From: Planococcus sp. SK3692
Lineage (GTDB): Bacteria; Bacillota; Bacilli; Bacillales_A; Planococcaceae
Assembly (NCBI RefSeq): GCF_028890485.2
Contig: NZ_JARCHV010000001.1
Coordinates: 1,337,698-1,401,697, forward strand
DNA length: 64,000 bases
Direction: 5' to 3'
The translations under genes and the position numbers were made by a program. The notes under the pieces are model-generated. The model was not told the DNA's origin. It saw only the letters and a program-made list of their open reading frames with translations, and did not search any database. This document shows, one piece after another, positions 8,570 to 17,834 of the stretch (position 1 is the first letter of the stretch; the number at the start of each line of letters is the position of its first letter).

Positions 8570-10374
8570 GACAGCCCCTCCAATTTTTCGGCGTATGTCG
8601 CCATATCCTTATCGCCTCTGCCCGAAACGCAAATGACGAGCAACTCATCCGCCGTCATCGACTGCGCTTGTTTTTTCGCTTGCGCTATTGCATGGGCAGA
8701 TTCCAAGGCAGGAATGATGCCTTCAAGACGTGACATCTCAATGACCGATGCAAGCGCCTCGTCATCTGTGATCGCTTCATACGTCACACGGCCGTTATCC
8801 GCCAGATGCGCATGTTCCGGTCCGATGCCCGGGTAATCGAGCCCAGCAGAAATCGAATGCGCTTCCTGTACTTGCCCTGCATCGTCTTGCAAGATTTTCA
8901 TCATCGCCCCGTGCAACACGCCTTCCGAGCCTTTCGTTAAAGTTGCTGCATGACGCTCGGTATCGACACCTTCACCTGCCGCTTCAGCTCCGATTAAACG
9001 GACTTTTTCATCATCCACGAACGGGTGGAACATCCCGATGGCGTTGGAACCGCCGCCGACACATGCGACGATTGCATCCGGAAGACGCCCTTCTTTATCA
9101 AGGATCTGCCGCTTCGTTTCCTTGCCGATGACGCTTTGGAAATCGCGCACCATCGTCGGGAATGGATGCGGCCCAAGAGCTGAGCCGATCAAATAATGAG
9201 TATCTTCAACATTAGTGACCCAGTAACGCAGCGCTTCGTTCACTGCGTCCTTGAGCGTACCACTGCCTTTTGTCACACTCTCCACACGCGCACCCAATAA
9301 TTTCATGCGGAACACATTAAGCTGCTGGCGCTTGATGTCTTCTTCTCCCATGAATACGACGCAGTCCAAATCAAACAACGCGCAAATCGTAGCCGTCGCC
9401 ACACCATGTTGGCCGGCTCCTGTTTCTGCAACGATTTTCCGCTTGCCCATGCGCTGTGCGAGGAGCGCTTGTCCAATGGCATTGTTCACCTTATGGGCAC
9501 CCGTATGGTTCAAATCTTCGCGCTTCAAATAAATTTTCGGCCCGCCCCACGCTTCTGTCATACGTGCTGCAAAGGTCAGCGGCTGCTCACGGCCGACATA
9601 TTCACTTAAATAATGATGATATTCCTTTTGGAACTCATCGTCGTTTTTTGCGTCTTCGTAAGCCGCTTCCAACTCTTTGACTGCTTTCATCAAAGTTTCT
9701 GGAACAAACTGGCCGCCGTAGCGACCGAAAAATCCTACCGGGTCTATTGTCTTTTCTTGAGTTCTCTCCATCGAATCACCCTTTGCCTGTAGTATGAATT
9801 GCTGGATTTTCGCTTCATCTTTTCGGCCATCGGTCTCCACGCCGCTTGATACATCGACCATGAACGGAGCAGTTTGGCTGATGGCCGCTCGCACGTTGTC
9901 TCTATTCAATCCACCCGCTAAAATGAGGCGGCTATGATCCAAATTGACGTTTTCCAGCAGGCTCCAATCAAATACATGCCCGCTGCCTCCACGGTAGTCG
10001 GTGCCTGGGGCATCGACCAATATATAATCCGCAATCGAGTTGTTCAGCTTTTCTACATCGTCCGGTGTACGAATCGAGAACGCTTGAATGACCGGCACTT
10101 CGATGCGCTGGATCAACTCGTCGGGTTCATCGCCGTGCAATTGCACCATCGTCAATGGCACCGCCTTAACGGCCTTTTCGATTTCTTCGTATGAGGCGTT
10201 GACGAATACGCCGATCCGCTGCATGTCATTATTTGCGAGACGCGATAACTCTTGCGCCCGTTCGATCGATACTCGCCGCTTGCTTGGGGCAAAGACAAAG
10301 CCGATCGCATCCGCTTGTGATGCGGCTTTTACGTGTTGCTCTTCCATTAATCCACAGATTTTAACACGTGTCAT
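8566..10374 (-). CDS. trpFB: TrpF-TrpB fusion: PRA isomerase + tryptophan synthase beta
   Basis: A single 602-codon frame. Residues 1-201 are phosphoribosylanthranilate isomerase (VKICGLM start, [48 protein letters not shown]). Residues 202-602 are a full-length tryptophan synthase beta chain ([13 protein letters not shown], the PLP lysine in [38 protein letters not shown]). No stop separates them: I read the junction base by base (about 9840-9740) and it runs [19 protein letters not shown] ribosome binding site and ATG at 9771 could also start TrpB alone. It starts with an ATGA overlap from trpC. Usually these are two genes, so this is either a real fusion or a one-base indel that removed the trpF stop. 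Confidence 0.88.
   Translation of the reverse strand: MTRVKICGLMEEQHVKAASQADAIGFVFAPSKRRVSIERAQELSRLANNDMQRIGVFVNASYEEIEKAVKAVPLTMVQLHGDEPDELIQRIEVPVIQAFSIRTPDDVEKLNNSIADYILVDAPGTDYRGGSGHVFDWSLLENVNLDHSRLILAGGLNRDNVRAAISQTAPFMVDVSSGVETDGRKDEAKIQQFILQAKGDSMERTQEKTIDPVGFFGRYGGQFVPETLMKAVKELEAAYEDAKNDDEFQKEYHHYLSEYVGREQPLTFAARMTEAWGGPKIYLKREDLNHTGAHKVNNAIGQALLAQRMGKRKIVAETGAGQHGVATATICALFDLDCVVFMGEEDIKRQQLNVFRMKLLGARVESVTKGSGTLKDAVNEALRYWVTNVEDTHYLIGSALGPHPFPTMVRDFQSVIGKETKRQILDKEGRLPDAIVACVGGGSNAIGMFHPFVDDEKVRLIGAEAAGEGVDTERHAATLTKGSEGVLHGAMMKILQDDAGQVQEAHSISAGLDYPGIGPEHAHLADNGRVTYEAITDDEALASVIEMSRLEGIIPALESAHAIAQAKKQAQSMTADELLVICVSGRGDKDMATYAEKLEGLS
9769..9784 (-). promoter_or_regulatory. Internal ribosome binding site and ATG for separate TrpB
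   Basis: Within the fused frame AAAGGGTGATTCG leads into ATG at 9771, exactly where a stand-alone TrpB of 401 residues would start. A TGA lies just upstream in a different frame. This leftover signal suggests the two genes were separate recently and that free TrpB may still be made. Confidence 0.6.
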
Positions 10375-11144
10375 TGCGCTGCCTCCTGTCCTGTTGCCTG
10401 GCGAATCCAGCTTGCCGGGTTTTCCGAACGCATCAACGCTTCCCCGACCAATACGCCTTGTGCGCCGAGTTCGTAAGCTTTGTGCGCATCCGCCGAATCG
10501 TTCATGCCACTCTCGCTAATCAATACAGAACCGTTGCCGAATGTAAATTTCTCAGCCAATTCCGCCGTCCGCTCTAGTGACACTTCAAAAGTTTTTAAAT
10601 TGCGGTTATTGACGCCGATCAATTGCGCACCGAGCGCCACTGCTTTTTCCAGCTCCCCTGCATCATGCACTTCCACGAGTATTTCCAAGCCAAGCGAATC
10701 CGCATAGCGGAATAATCGCTCGAGCTCCTCGTCCTTAAGTGCTGCGACAATCAATAGAATGATCGTTGCTCCAGCCGCTTTCGCCCGTTCGATCTGGATT
10801 TCGCTGACCATGAAATCTTTGCACAACACCGGAACCGAAACGACGCGCGCCACTTTCTTCAAATCTTCAATGGACCCTTTGAAATATTGCTCATCCGTCA
10901 GTACGGAAATGGCGGCTGCACCGGCCCCTTCATATTGGCGGGCTTGTTCAACGACGTCCACTTCCATGCGGATGGCGCCTTTTGACGGCGATGCGCGCTT
11001 GATTTCCGAAATGACTCCACGGCTTTTCCGCAAGGTATCGATAAGTTTCGGTTTGTCCGGATATCGCTCGGTTTTAGGATAACTATTTTCATAGGCAGTG
11101 ATTTCCTGCCGTTTGGTTTCCATGATTTTGTCCAATATGGTCAT
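10371..11144 (-). CDS. trpC: Indole-3-glycerol phosphate synthase
   Basis: A 257-residue TIM barrel that closes the indole ring from CdRP. Visible active-site stretches are [13 protein letters not shown] (residues 44-56), [19 protein letters not shown] (catalytic Lys), [19 protein letters not shown] and SESGMN, all in family order. ATGA overlaps at both ends tie it to trpD and trpF. It runs in a cytosolic pathway from anthranilate to tryptophan. Confidence 0.97.
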   Translation of the reverse strand: MTILDKIMETKRQEITAYENSYPKTERYPDKPKLIDTLRKSRGVISEIKRASPSKGAIRMEVDVVEQARQYEGAGAAAISVLTDEQYFKGSIEDLKKVARVVSVPVLCKDFMVSEIQIERAKAAGATIILLIVAALKDEELERLFRYADSLGLEILVEVHDAGELEKAVALGAQLIGVNNRNLKTFEVSLERTAELAEKFTFGNGSVLISESGMNDSADAHKAYELGAQGVLVGEALMRSENPASWIRQATGQEAAQ

Positions 11145-12133
11145 ACGAGTACCCCCGATGCTAGGCGGTGCAATTCATACACACGCGCCGTTTCGCCTGA
11201 AATGATTGATTTTCTCGCCTGATGCACGCCTTCTGAAATGCTTGTTGCACGGCCGCTCACATAAAGGACTGTTCCTGCGTTCAGTGCTACCGTATCCAAA
11301 TAAGCACTAGGATTCCCTTCGATCACTTGCATGAAGATCTCAGCGTTGCGCTTCGAATCGCCTCCACGAATCGCCTCGATCGGCGCAGTCTCAAGCCCGA
11401 CTTCGTGAGGATGGACCGTCATACTGCGCTTGCCTTGTTCGTCAAAGACGATCAATTGGTTGGTTCCGGCAAGAGACAACTCATCCAGCCCGCCAGCCCC
11501 GTGGACAATCGCCCCTCGCTTTCTGCCGAGGCGCATCAAGGCATCGGCCATCGGTTCCATCATGTCCGGGCGGTAGACGCCGCTCATTTGGATGGCAATC
11601 GGCAAAGGATTCGCCAGCGGGCCGACAAGATTGAAGATGGTCGGCGTGCCAATTTCTTTGCGCACTTCGCGCAAGGCACCAAGCGCCGGGTGGATTGCCG
11701 GCGCGAACAGGAAGGCGATGCCCGTCTGTTCGACGAGTGCCGGCAGTTCCGTTACAGGCAATTGAGTAGAAATTCCGATCTCCTCCAATAAATCAGAGCT
11801 GCCCGTCTTGCTGGAAACACTTCGGTTGCCGTGCTTTGCGACGCTCATGCCGCAGCCCGCCAAGACGAACGCTGTCAATGTGCTGATATTGAAGCTGAAA
11901 GATTTGTCGCCGCCTGTGCCGCAAACGTCCACTAGCTCGCCCGTCATTTCCGGAAGCTTCACTGCTTTTTCCCGCATCGCCAGGACCATGCCGACCAATT
12001 CATCGGCGGTCTCGCCTTTTTCATGCAATTCGTTCAAGAATTCCTTCATATGTTGACGGCTCATGCGCCCTTCCAATAATTCCAATGCTTGTTGTTTCAT
12101 TGTATGTTCATTTCTGTGCTCTGCTCTGCTCAT
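11141..12133 (-). CDS. trpD: Anthranilate phosphoribosyltransferase
   Basis: A 330-residue enzyme that transfers phosphoribose from PRPP to anthranilate. The PRPP-binding VDVCGTGGDKSFSFNISTL and the KHGNRSVSSKTGSSDLLE loop (about residues 80-125) are diagnostic, as is RKEIGTPTIFNLVGPLANP near 165. ATG at 12133 is chosen for its GAGGAGAG site; a downstream ATG at 12100 lacks one. It is the first gene behind the T-box, so the operon makes tryptophan from anthranilate onward but contains no anthranilate synthase (trpE/trpG), which must lie elsewhere. Confidence 0.95.
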   Translation of the reverse strand: MSRAEHRNEHTMKQQALELLEGRMSRQHMKEFLNELHEKGETADELVGMVLAMREKAVKLPEMTGELVDVCGTGGDKSFSFNISTLTAFVLAGCGMSVAKHGNRSVSSKTGSSDLLEEIGISTQLPVTELPALVEQTGIAFLFAPAIHPALGALREVRKEIGTPTIFNLVGPLANPLPIAIQMSGVYRPDMMEPMADALMRLGRKRGAIVHGAGGLDELSLAGTNQLIVFDEQGKRSMTVHPHEVGLETAPIEAIRGGDSKRNAEIFMQVIEGNPSAYLDTVALNAGTVLYVSGRATSISEGVHQARKSIISGETARVYELHRLASGVLV

Positions 12134-12164
12134 CTCAATCTCTCCTCGTCTTGTTTTTAAATGC

Positions 12165-12201
12165 AAAAATCCCCGCAACCGGGATCTATTCCGGTTGCGG
12201 G
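12165..12201 (-). terminator. Regulated terminator of the trp T-box
   Basis: CCCCGCAACCGG pairs with CCGGTTGCGGGG, followed by TTTTT, just before the trpD ribosome binding site. It competes with the T-box antiterminator helix. Confidence 0.93.
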
Positions 12202-12460
12202 GACGGTTTTAACCGCGGTACCACCACGCATTAATGCATTTTGCACTCACTCAAACAGGCTTCTTCAGCCTTTCCCTTTAACGCAGGGATACGTCCGCCA
12301 TACTCGCTTCCGCTTTCCGGCTGGCTCTCATAAGTCCATTCGCACAGCGCTTCTAATCAGCTTCCACCACCCGCTGACTCTCTAAATAGACGCCACTGCC
12401 TACTCGTCTCATTCCTCGATTTACACTCTTCTGTTCTCGTCTCTGCTAACTCTTCTCTCG
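12165..12460 (-). ncRNA. Tryptophan T-box riboswitch leader
   Basis: The leader contains every T-box landmark in order on the minus strand: a Stem I region with AGAGAG and the GGTGGTGGAAGC distal part, a specifier region GCGAATGGACTTATGAG with UGG at 12336-12338, then the T-box GCGTGGTGGTACCGCGG (12213-12229), and a strong terminator. Uncharged tRNA-Trp should pair with UGG and the T-box to favour antitermination, so the operon is switched on when tryptophan runs short. The Trp specifier agrees with the genes downstream. Confidence 0.95.
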
Positions 12461-12493
12461 AATAGACTTGCCGCTACCAACAAGTTGTCCTTC

Positions 12494-12522
12494 ATACTAA
12501 AAGGTTTTGTATATTCTGTCAA
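12494..12522 (-). promoter_or_regulatory. trp operon promoter
   Basis: A perfect -35 TTGACA and -10 TAGTAT are spaced by 17 bases on the minus strand, about 30 bases upstream of the T-box Stem I. No TRAP or repressor site is evident, so control is mainly by the leader. Confidence 0.8.
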
Positions 12523-12568
12523 GTGACAACCTCCAACTTCTCTATACGCATTGTCCAATTGTCTCCAT

Positions 12569-13552
12569 TCAACTCATTTCGCTCGTAATGGCGCCTCTCG
12601 CCCGGCCCAGAAAAAAAGGATGTTGATGGCGTTCACCCGCAGTCAACACCGGCGACAAGCAGCAATCATGAACGAGCGACAACTGATACCATGCATGCCA
12701 GCTTTTCGATTTAAAAAACGCTGCGACTTCTCCGTGCTCCGGCGTATCCGGTGCGCACTCTCCCCACGACAGCCACTCGGGGCGTTCCGCCAATTCGCAG
12801 AAATTGCTCCAGAATTTTTCTTCTAAGGCACCAAGCGCTACGAAGCGCCCGTCTTGTGTTTCGTAAATTGCGTAGCTGATGCGCCTGCCGCCGATTTCCG
12901 GCACGCCGTGAGCCGACACGCCTGCTTTCATATAAGCATCATGATTCGGCAGAAACTCCGCCATCACTTGTGCAAGCGCAATATCCAAATAAGCCCCTTC
13001 ACCCGTCCGGAACTTCCGGATCAACGCGGCGAGGATCTGTTCAGATGCAAGCAAGCCTCCCGTATAATCGGCGAGCGTATTGGTCGGATGCACCGGCCGG
13101 CCATCTTTATTGCGAAGTTGGTCCAAGGCACCTGAAAGCGCCAAGTAATTCAGGTCGTGGCTGCCAAGATGCGCAAGCTTGCCTGCTTGCCCATATCCCG
13201 ATAGCGAACAATACACGATGTCGCCTTTATACTTTTTGACGCTTTCATAATCCAACCCCAGCTTTTTCATGACTCCGGGACGGAAAGTTTCGATAAGGGC
13301 ATCCGCACCGCAAACGAGCTCCAGCATCTCACGCTTGCCGCTTTCGGATTTCAAATCCAACTGGACAATCTGTTTTCCGGCATTATGCGCCCGATGCACC
13401 AGCCCGCCGCCCATCCTGCGCGATGGATCGCCTGTGGGAGGCTCGACTTTGATGACGTCCGCACCAAGTTCAGCGAGCCGCATGCCGGCAAACGGACCCG
13501 GCACATAATACGTTACATCCAGGACACGGACGCCAGACAATGCCTTTTCCAT
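12569..13552 (-). CDS. CaiB/BaiF (family III) CoA-transferase
   Basis: A family III CoA-transferase/racemase-like protein. The N-terminus shows the expected RVLDVTYYVPGPFAGMRLAELGADVIKVEPP pattern (split here as VPGPFAGMRLAELGADVIK, then VEPPTGDPSR), the Asp-containing YTGGLLASEQILAAL near residue 170 and an AMACR-like EIGGRRISYAIYETQDGRFVALG block. At 327 residues it is shorter than the usual 360-400; the chain ends soon after VLTAGERHQHPFF, so the last 30-60 residues of typical members are missing. Its ATG touches the stop codon of the acyl-CoA dehydrogenase gene, so it is the last gene of that operon. It may activate, or racemise, the acid degraded by the pathway. Confidence 0.82.
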   Translation of the reverse strand: MEKALSGVRVLDVTYYVPGPFAGMRLAELGADVIKVEPPTGDPSRRMGGGLVHRAHNAGKQIVQLDLKSESGKREMLELVCGADALIETFRPGVMKKLGLDYESVKKYKGDIVYCSLSGYGQAGKLAHLGSHDLNYLALSGALDQLRNKDGRPVHPTNTLADYTGGLLASEQILAALIRKFRTGEGAYLDIALAQVMAEFLPNHDAYMKAGVSAHGVPEIGGRRISYAIYETQDGRFVALGALEEKFWSNFCELAERPEWLSWGECAPDTPEHGEVAAFFKSKSWHAWYQLSLVHDCCLSPVLTAGERHQHPFFLGRARGAITSEMS

Positions 13553-14701
13553 TTAGAGTCCCATCCGTTTGGCGATGATGGTTTTCATGATTTCATTCGA
13601 ACCGGCATAAATCGCTGCGACTGGAATATCACGGTAGCGCCGTGCGATTTTGTACTCTTCCATATACCCGTAGCCGCCGTGCAATTGCATGCATTCACCC
13701 GATATTTTCTTCGCCGTATCCGTCAGCCAGTATTTTGCCATCGATACTTTCGAGACGACGTCTTTTCCGGCCATATGCTCTTCGATTAAGGATTCCAGGA
13801 ACGCTTTGCCGAGTTCGATTTCGGTCGCCATTTCCACCAGTTTGAATTGGGTATTCTGGAACGCGCTGATCGGCTTGCCGAATGCTTTGCGGGATTTCAC
13901 ATAATCGATCGTCATTTCGAGCATATCTTCCGATGCGATTTGCGCAGCAAGCGCCACGACAAGTCGCTCTTGCTGAAGCTTTTCCATCAAATATGTAAAG
14001 CCTTTGTTTTCTTCGCCGACAAGATTTGCGGCCGGCACTTTGCAATCCTCGAAATACAGTTCGGACGTATCCTGCGCATGAAGGCCGACTTTGTCGAGCT
14101 TGCGCCCTTTCGTAAAACCAGGCGTCCCTTCTTCAACCATCAAGAGCGAGATGCCTTTATGCTTCGGTTCCGCTTTTAGGTCGGTTTTCACGACGACCAG
14201 CACATGAGTCGAATTGATGCCGTTGGTGATAAAGGTTTTCTGGCCGTTGACGATATAATGGTCGCCGTCTTTAACAGCCGTCGCCGATATATTGGCAAGG
14301 TCGGAACCGGCGCCTGGTTCTGTCATTGCGATCGCGGTGATATATTCACCGCTGATGCAACCCGGCAGCCACTCCTGTTTCTGCTGCTCTGTTCCGTACG
14401 CTTCAATATATGGGACAGTAATATCGTTATGCAGTCCGACACCCGTCAGGCTCGCTCCGACACGTTCCATTTCTTCCCCGATAATGACACCGTATCGAAA
14501 ATCAAGTCCGAGCCCACCGTATCGCTCTTCCACTTGAGGGCATAAAAAGCCCATATCGCCGAGCTTTCGCCAGAACGATTTCGGGATGAGGCGATCTTTT
14601 TCCCATTGCTCGTATTGCGGCACCGCTTCTTTTTCCAAAAACTTGCGCAAGGATTTGCGGAACATGGTATGTTCTTCTTCTTCAAAACGGTATCTTGCCA
14701 T
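13553..14701 (-). CDS. Acyl-CoA dehydrogenase
   Basis: A 382-residue flavoprotein that introduces the alpha-beta double bond in acyl-CoA. Signature 1 (IAMTEPGAGSDLANISATA, about residues 125-143) and signature 2 (QLHGGYGYMEEYKIARRYRD, about 340-359) are intact, and the catalytic Glu region and C-terminal AGSNEIMKTIIAKRM are typical of long/medium-chain or branched-chain members. The ATG at 14701 has AAAGGGGG nine bases upstream; the ATG three codons earlier is too close to that site. It is third in the thiolase-led operon and should pass electrons to ETF, which is not in this window. Confidence 0.93.
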   Translation of the reverse strand: MARYRFEEEEHTMFRKSLRKFLEKEAVPQYEQWEKDRLIPKSFWRKLGDMGFLCPQVEERYGGLGLDFRYGVIIGEEMERVGASLTGVGLHNDITVPYIEAYGTEQQKQEWLPGCISGEYITAIAMTEPGAGSDLANISATAVKDGDHYIVNGQKTFITNGINSTHVLVVVKTDLKAEPKHKGISLLMVEEGTPGFTKGRKLDKVGLHAQDTSELYFEDCKVPAANLVGEENKGFTYLMEKLQQERLVVALAAQIASEDMLEMTIDYVKSRKAFGKPISAFQNTQFKLVEMATEIELGKAFLESLIEEHMAGKDVVSKVSMAKYWLTDTAKKISGECMQLHGGYGYMEEYKIARRYRDIPVAAIYAGSNEIMKTIIAKRMGL

Positions 14702-14726
14702 TTCTCCCATTCCCCCTTTTCTTGCT

Positions 14727-15497
14727 TTATTTCGGCTGCATGCGAAGCGCGCCGTCCAGACGGATTACTTCACCATTCAAAAGCGGATTTTCCACAATGC
14801 TTTCGACCAATTCCGCGTATTCCGCAGGGTGCCCGAGACGCGCTGGAAACGGCACGGTCGCGGAAAGCGAAGCGACAGCCGCTTCCGGCAAGCCATCGAA
14901 CATCGGTGTTTTCATGAGCCCCGGCGCAATTGCCATCACACGGATTCCGTCACGCGCGAATTCACGCGCAATCGGCAAAGTCATCGAGACGATGCCACCT
15001 TTTGAGGCGCTATAAGCCGCTTGACCGATCTGCCCTTCAAATGCTGCGACGGATGCGGTTGAAATGATGACACCACGCTCGCCGTTTTCATTCGGTTCGT
15101 TATGTTGCATAGCAGCCGCCACAGCGCGCAGTACATTGAAACTGCCGACCAAATTCACTTGGATGACTTTTTCGAAGCGCTCGAGCGCAAGCGGCTGCCC
15201 TTTTGAGACGACTTTTCCTGGTGTCCCAATACCTGCACAATTGACCAGAAGATTGATTTGGCCGAGTAGATCGGCCGCTAACTTTACATTTTTCTCCACT
15301 TGAAGCGCATTCGTTACATCCGTTTCAACATAACTGACTTGCCCCTCACTGAAATCAGCCATCACTTGTTGCGCGCGCGCTTCGTTTAAATCAAAGATCA
15401 CTGCGCGCCCGCCGCTTTTTGCGATATGGCGGACGGTCGCTTCGCCAAGACCTGAGGCGCCGCCCGTGACAATAGCGGTCACTTTAGAAAAATCCAT
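14727..15497 (-). CDS. SDR 3-hydroxyacyl-CoA dehydrogenase (HSD10-like)
   Basis: A 256-residue short-chain dehydrogenase with the NAD-binding TGGASGLGEATVRH (residues 10-23), the acidic VIFDLNE end of beta 2, NCAGIG, and the catalytic Ser-Tyr-Lys in ISTASVAAFEGQIGQAAYSASKG. The FEGQIGQAAYSASKGGI and GLMKTPMFDGLPE features match type-2 (HSD17B10-like) 3-hydroxyacyl-CoA dehydrogenases. In this operon it would provide the third beta-oxidation step between acyl-CoA dehydrogenase and thiolase; a hydratase is not present here. NAD specificity is inferred from the Asp. Confidence 0.88.
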   Translation of the reverse strand: MDFSKVTAIVTGGASGLGEATVRHIAKSGGRAVIFDLNEARAQQVMADFSEGQVSYVETDVTNALQVEKNVKLAADLLGQINLLVNCAGIGTPGKVVSKGQPLALERFEKVIQVNLVGSFNVLRAVAAAMQHNEPNENGERGVIISTASVAAFEGQIGQAAYSASKGGIVSMTLPIAREFARDGIRVMAIAPGLMKTPMFDGLPEAAVASLSATVPFPARLGHPAEYAELVESIVENPLLNGEVIRLDGALRMQPK

Positions 15498-15530
15498 TTC
15501 ATTCTCCCCTTTGACTATGTCTTTATCTAG

Positions 15531-16682
15531 TTAAATGATCCGTTCAATGATCGTTGCATTGGCCATTCCCATGCCTTCGCAAATCGCTAGCAAGCCGTAG
15601 CGGCTATCGGAGCGTTCCAATTCATGCACAAGCGATACCAATAATTTCGTACCGGTCGCACCTAAAGGATGTCCCAGTGCAATAGCGCCGCCGTTGACAT
15701 TGAGCTTGTCCGGGTCACCCCCGATATCCGATAGCCACGCGAGCGGAACAGGCGCAAATGCTTCATTCACTTCATAGCGGTCCATTTCTTCGATTGACAG
15801 ACCGGCTTTCTCGAGCACTTTTTTCGTCGCGGCGATCGGCCCCGTCAGCATCAAGGTCGGATCGGATCCAACAACCGTGCGGGCAAGTATGCGCGCTTTC
15901 GGCTTTAAGCCAAGTTCCCGCGCTTTGTCGTTTGACATCAATAAAACAGCGGATGCTCCGTCGCTCATTTGACTGGCGTTGCCTGCTGTGATGACGCCTT
16001 GTTCATCGAATGCTGGCTTTAAGCCGGCGAGCACTTCTTCGGTCGTTCCAGGCCTCGGTCCTTCATCTGTCGTGACTTTCTGGAAATCGCCTTGTTCGTC
16101 CGATACATCAATTGAGACGATTTCCTTGTCGTAAAGCCCTGCATCGATCGCGTGCTGTGCACGTTCATGGCTCTTTACTGCATAAGCATCCAATTGTTGG
16201 CGGCTGAATCCCCATTTTTCAGCAATGCGCTCTGCCGACAAGCCTTGGTTGATGATTTCGTATTGATCGGTCAGTTTTTTACTCGGCTTCGCTCCTTGCA
16301 TATTGGAAAACATCGGTACGCGCGTCATACTTTCCACACCGCCTGCAATGACAATGTCCATATCGCCGGAAAGAATCGCCTGTGCACCGAAATGGACGGC
16401 TTGCTGGCTTGATCCGCATTGACGGTCGATGGTGACACCCGGTACATAATCTGGGAACCCAGCAATCAATGCCGCTGTCCTGGCGATATTGCCGCCTTGC
16501 TCTCCCGATTGCGAGACGCATCCGAGAATGACATCTTCCACACTGCCTTTATCCACACCGGCGCGGTTCACCAATCCTTCTATCACGACAGCTGCCAGTT
16601 CGTCCGGGCGCATCTCACCAAATTGCCCCTTGCGTCTGCCGACTGGCGACCGGACGCCTTCAACGATGACTACTTCTCTCAT
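15531..16682 (-). CDS. Acetyl-CoA C-acyltransferase (thiolase)
   Basis: A 383-residue thiolase that splits 3-ketoacyl-CoA. The nucleophilic Cys lies in TIDRQCGSSQQAVH (near residue 88), the catalytic His in NGGAIALGHPLGATG (near 340) and the second Cys in CEGMGMANATI at the C-terminus, all in canonical order. The ATG has CAGGAGTG upstream. It is the first gene of the degradation operon (thiolase, SDR, acyl-CoA dehydrogenase, CoA-transferase). An 18-base FadR-type operator lies about 50 bases upstream, so long-chain acyl-CoA should induce it. Confidence 0.94.
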   Translation of the reverse strand: MREVVIVEGVRSPVGRRKGQFGEMRPDELAAVVIEGLVNRAGVDKGSVEDVILGCVSQSGEQGGNIARTAALIAGFPDYVPGVTIDRQCGSSQQAVHFGAQAILSGDMDIVIAGGVESMTRVPMFSNMQGAKPSKKLTDQYEIINQGLSAERIAEKWGFSRQQLDAYAVKSHERAQHAIDAGLYDKEIVSIDVSDEQGDFQKVTTDEGPRPGTTEEVLAGLKPAFDEQGVITAGNASQMSDGASAVLLMSNDKARELGLKPKARILARTVVGSDPTLMLTGPIAATKKVLEKAGLSIEEMDRYEVNEAFAPVPLAWLSDIGGDPDKLNVNGGAIALGHPLGATGTKLLVSLVHELERSDSRYGLLAICEGMGMANATIIERII

Positions 16683-16730
16683 TCTTGATCACTCCTGTTT
16701 TGATATTGCTTTCATTAAATTAAACTGAAT

Positions 16731-16748
16731 TGAATGACTATTCACTCA
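16731..16748. promoter_or_regulatory. FadR operator upstream of thiolase operon
   Basis: TGAATGACTATTCACTCA matches the B. subtilis FadR consensus TGAATGAMTANTCATTCA at 17 of 18 positions and is an almost perfect inverted repeat. It lies 49-66 bases before the thiolase ATG, where a TetR-type repressor such as FadR would control transcription of a beta-oxidation operon. Confidence 0.78.
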
Positions 16749-16819
16749 CCTTCGTTTATTGTACAAGAATCCCTCATGTATTACTACATGAAAAACAAAG
16801 GATGGAAATTCCGCGCAAA

Positions 16820-16852
16820 CAAAAAAACCTCCGCAGCAATACGCCGCAGAGG
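16820..16852 (-). terminator. Terminator of the osmoprotectant transporter operon
   Basis: The minus-strand stem CCTCTGCGGC/GCTGCGGAGG with two wobble pairs is followed by seven T. Confidence 0.85.
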
Positions 16853-16858
16853 ATTCAT

Positions 16859-17752
16859 TTATTCTTCAATCAAACCTTTTTCAATGAGGAAGTCACGCGC
16901 TACTTCGTTCGGGATTTCCTGGTCCACATCTACACGTGAGTTCATCGCGAGCATCTCTTCTTCTGTGATCTGCCCAGCCAGTTCGTTCAATAGATCTTCG
17001 AGTTCTGGATATTCTTCAAGCGTTTCGGTCCGGACAACCGGTACAGCATCGTATTTCGGGAAGAATGATTGATCGTCTTCTGTCGTCTTCAAGTCGAACA
17101 AAGCAATGCGGCTGTCGGTCGTGAAAGCCGGGATGACATCGACATCGCCGTTCTCGACCGCTTCATACATGATGGCTGGGTCGAAACTTTCAGTCGCTGA
17201 AAACTCGAACGGGTATGTGGCGACCATGTCATCGTAGCCATCTCCCTGGCGCTCATAGAATGGGTGAGGCGCTCCGAAGGTCATGTCTTCGGATTGCGAG
17301 ATTTCCGCAAGATCTGAATACGTTTCTGCGTCGTAATCTTTAGCGTAAGCCAAGGTATAGCCATTTTCAAAGCCGAGTGGTTCGAGCCATGTAGCGCCGA
17401 GTTCTTCTTCATATCCTGCACGCACTTCCTCCAACACTTCCTCTGAAGACTGTCCTGGCGTCGACTCTCGCTTCAATACATCTTTCAGGCCGGTTCCGGT
17501 GTATTCGACGTAGAGGTCGATATCGCCTTGCTCAAGTGCTGGCGTCAAGATCGCCACTTCCCCAAGCCCTTCTTCGTATTCCACGCTATAATCTGAATTT
17601 GCTTCGATATACTGCCCGACAATATGGGGCAGTATATACTGCTCTGTCCAAGGTTTGCCCCCGATAACGATCGGTTCCGACTCTGCGCCGCCACTGCAGG
17701 CAGCAAGGATCGCAGACGTGCCAAGCAATACCCCAAATGCTGTTTTTTTCAT
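16859..17752 (-). CDS. Osmoprotectant ABC transporter substrate-binding lipoprotein
   Basis: A 297-residue lipoprotein with signal peptide and lipobox LAAC (Cys19), followed by the type F (OpuAC/OpuCC-like) binding domain: IVIGGKPWTEQYILPHIVGQY, then GDIDLYVEYTGTG near residue 80 and DVIPAFTTDSRI near 205. These bind quaternary amines such as glycine betaine, choline or carnitine. It is last in a three-gene operon after ATPase and permease. The mature part is rich in Glu and Asp, as often seen in salt-tolerant bacteria. Confidence 0.9.
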   Translation of the reverse strand: MKKTAFGVLLGTSAILAACSGGAESEPIVIGGKPWTEQYILPHIVGQYIEANSDYSVEYEEGLGEVAILTPALEQGDIDLYVEYTGTGLKDVLKRESTPGQSSEEVLEEVRAGYEEELGATWLEPLGFENGYTLAYAKDYDAETYSDLAEISQSEDMTFGAPHPFYERQGDGYDDMVATYPFEFSATESFDPAIMYEAVENGDVDVIPAFTTDSRIALFDLKTTEDDQSFFPKYDAVPVVRTETLEEYPELEDLLNELAGQITEEEMLAMNSRVDVDQEIPNEVARDFLIEKGLIEE

Positions 17753-17834
17753 CGATGTTTCCCCCTTTTTGGCCCGTTCTGAGCCTATTTACTCATTCAC
17801 CTTGCTTCTCCGCTTCACACCATAGACATAGAAC

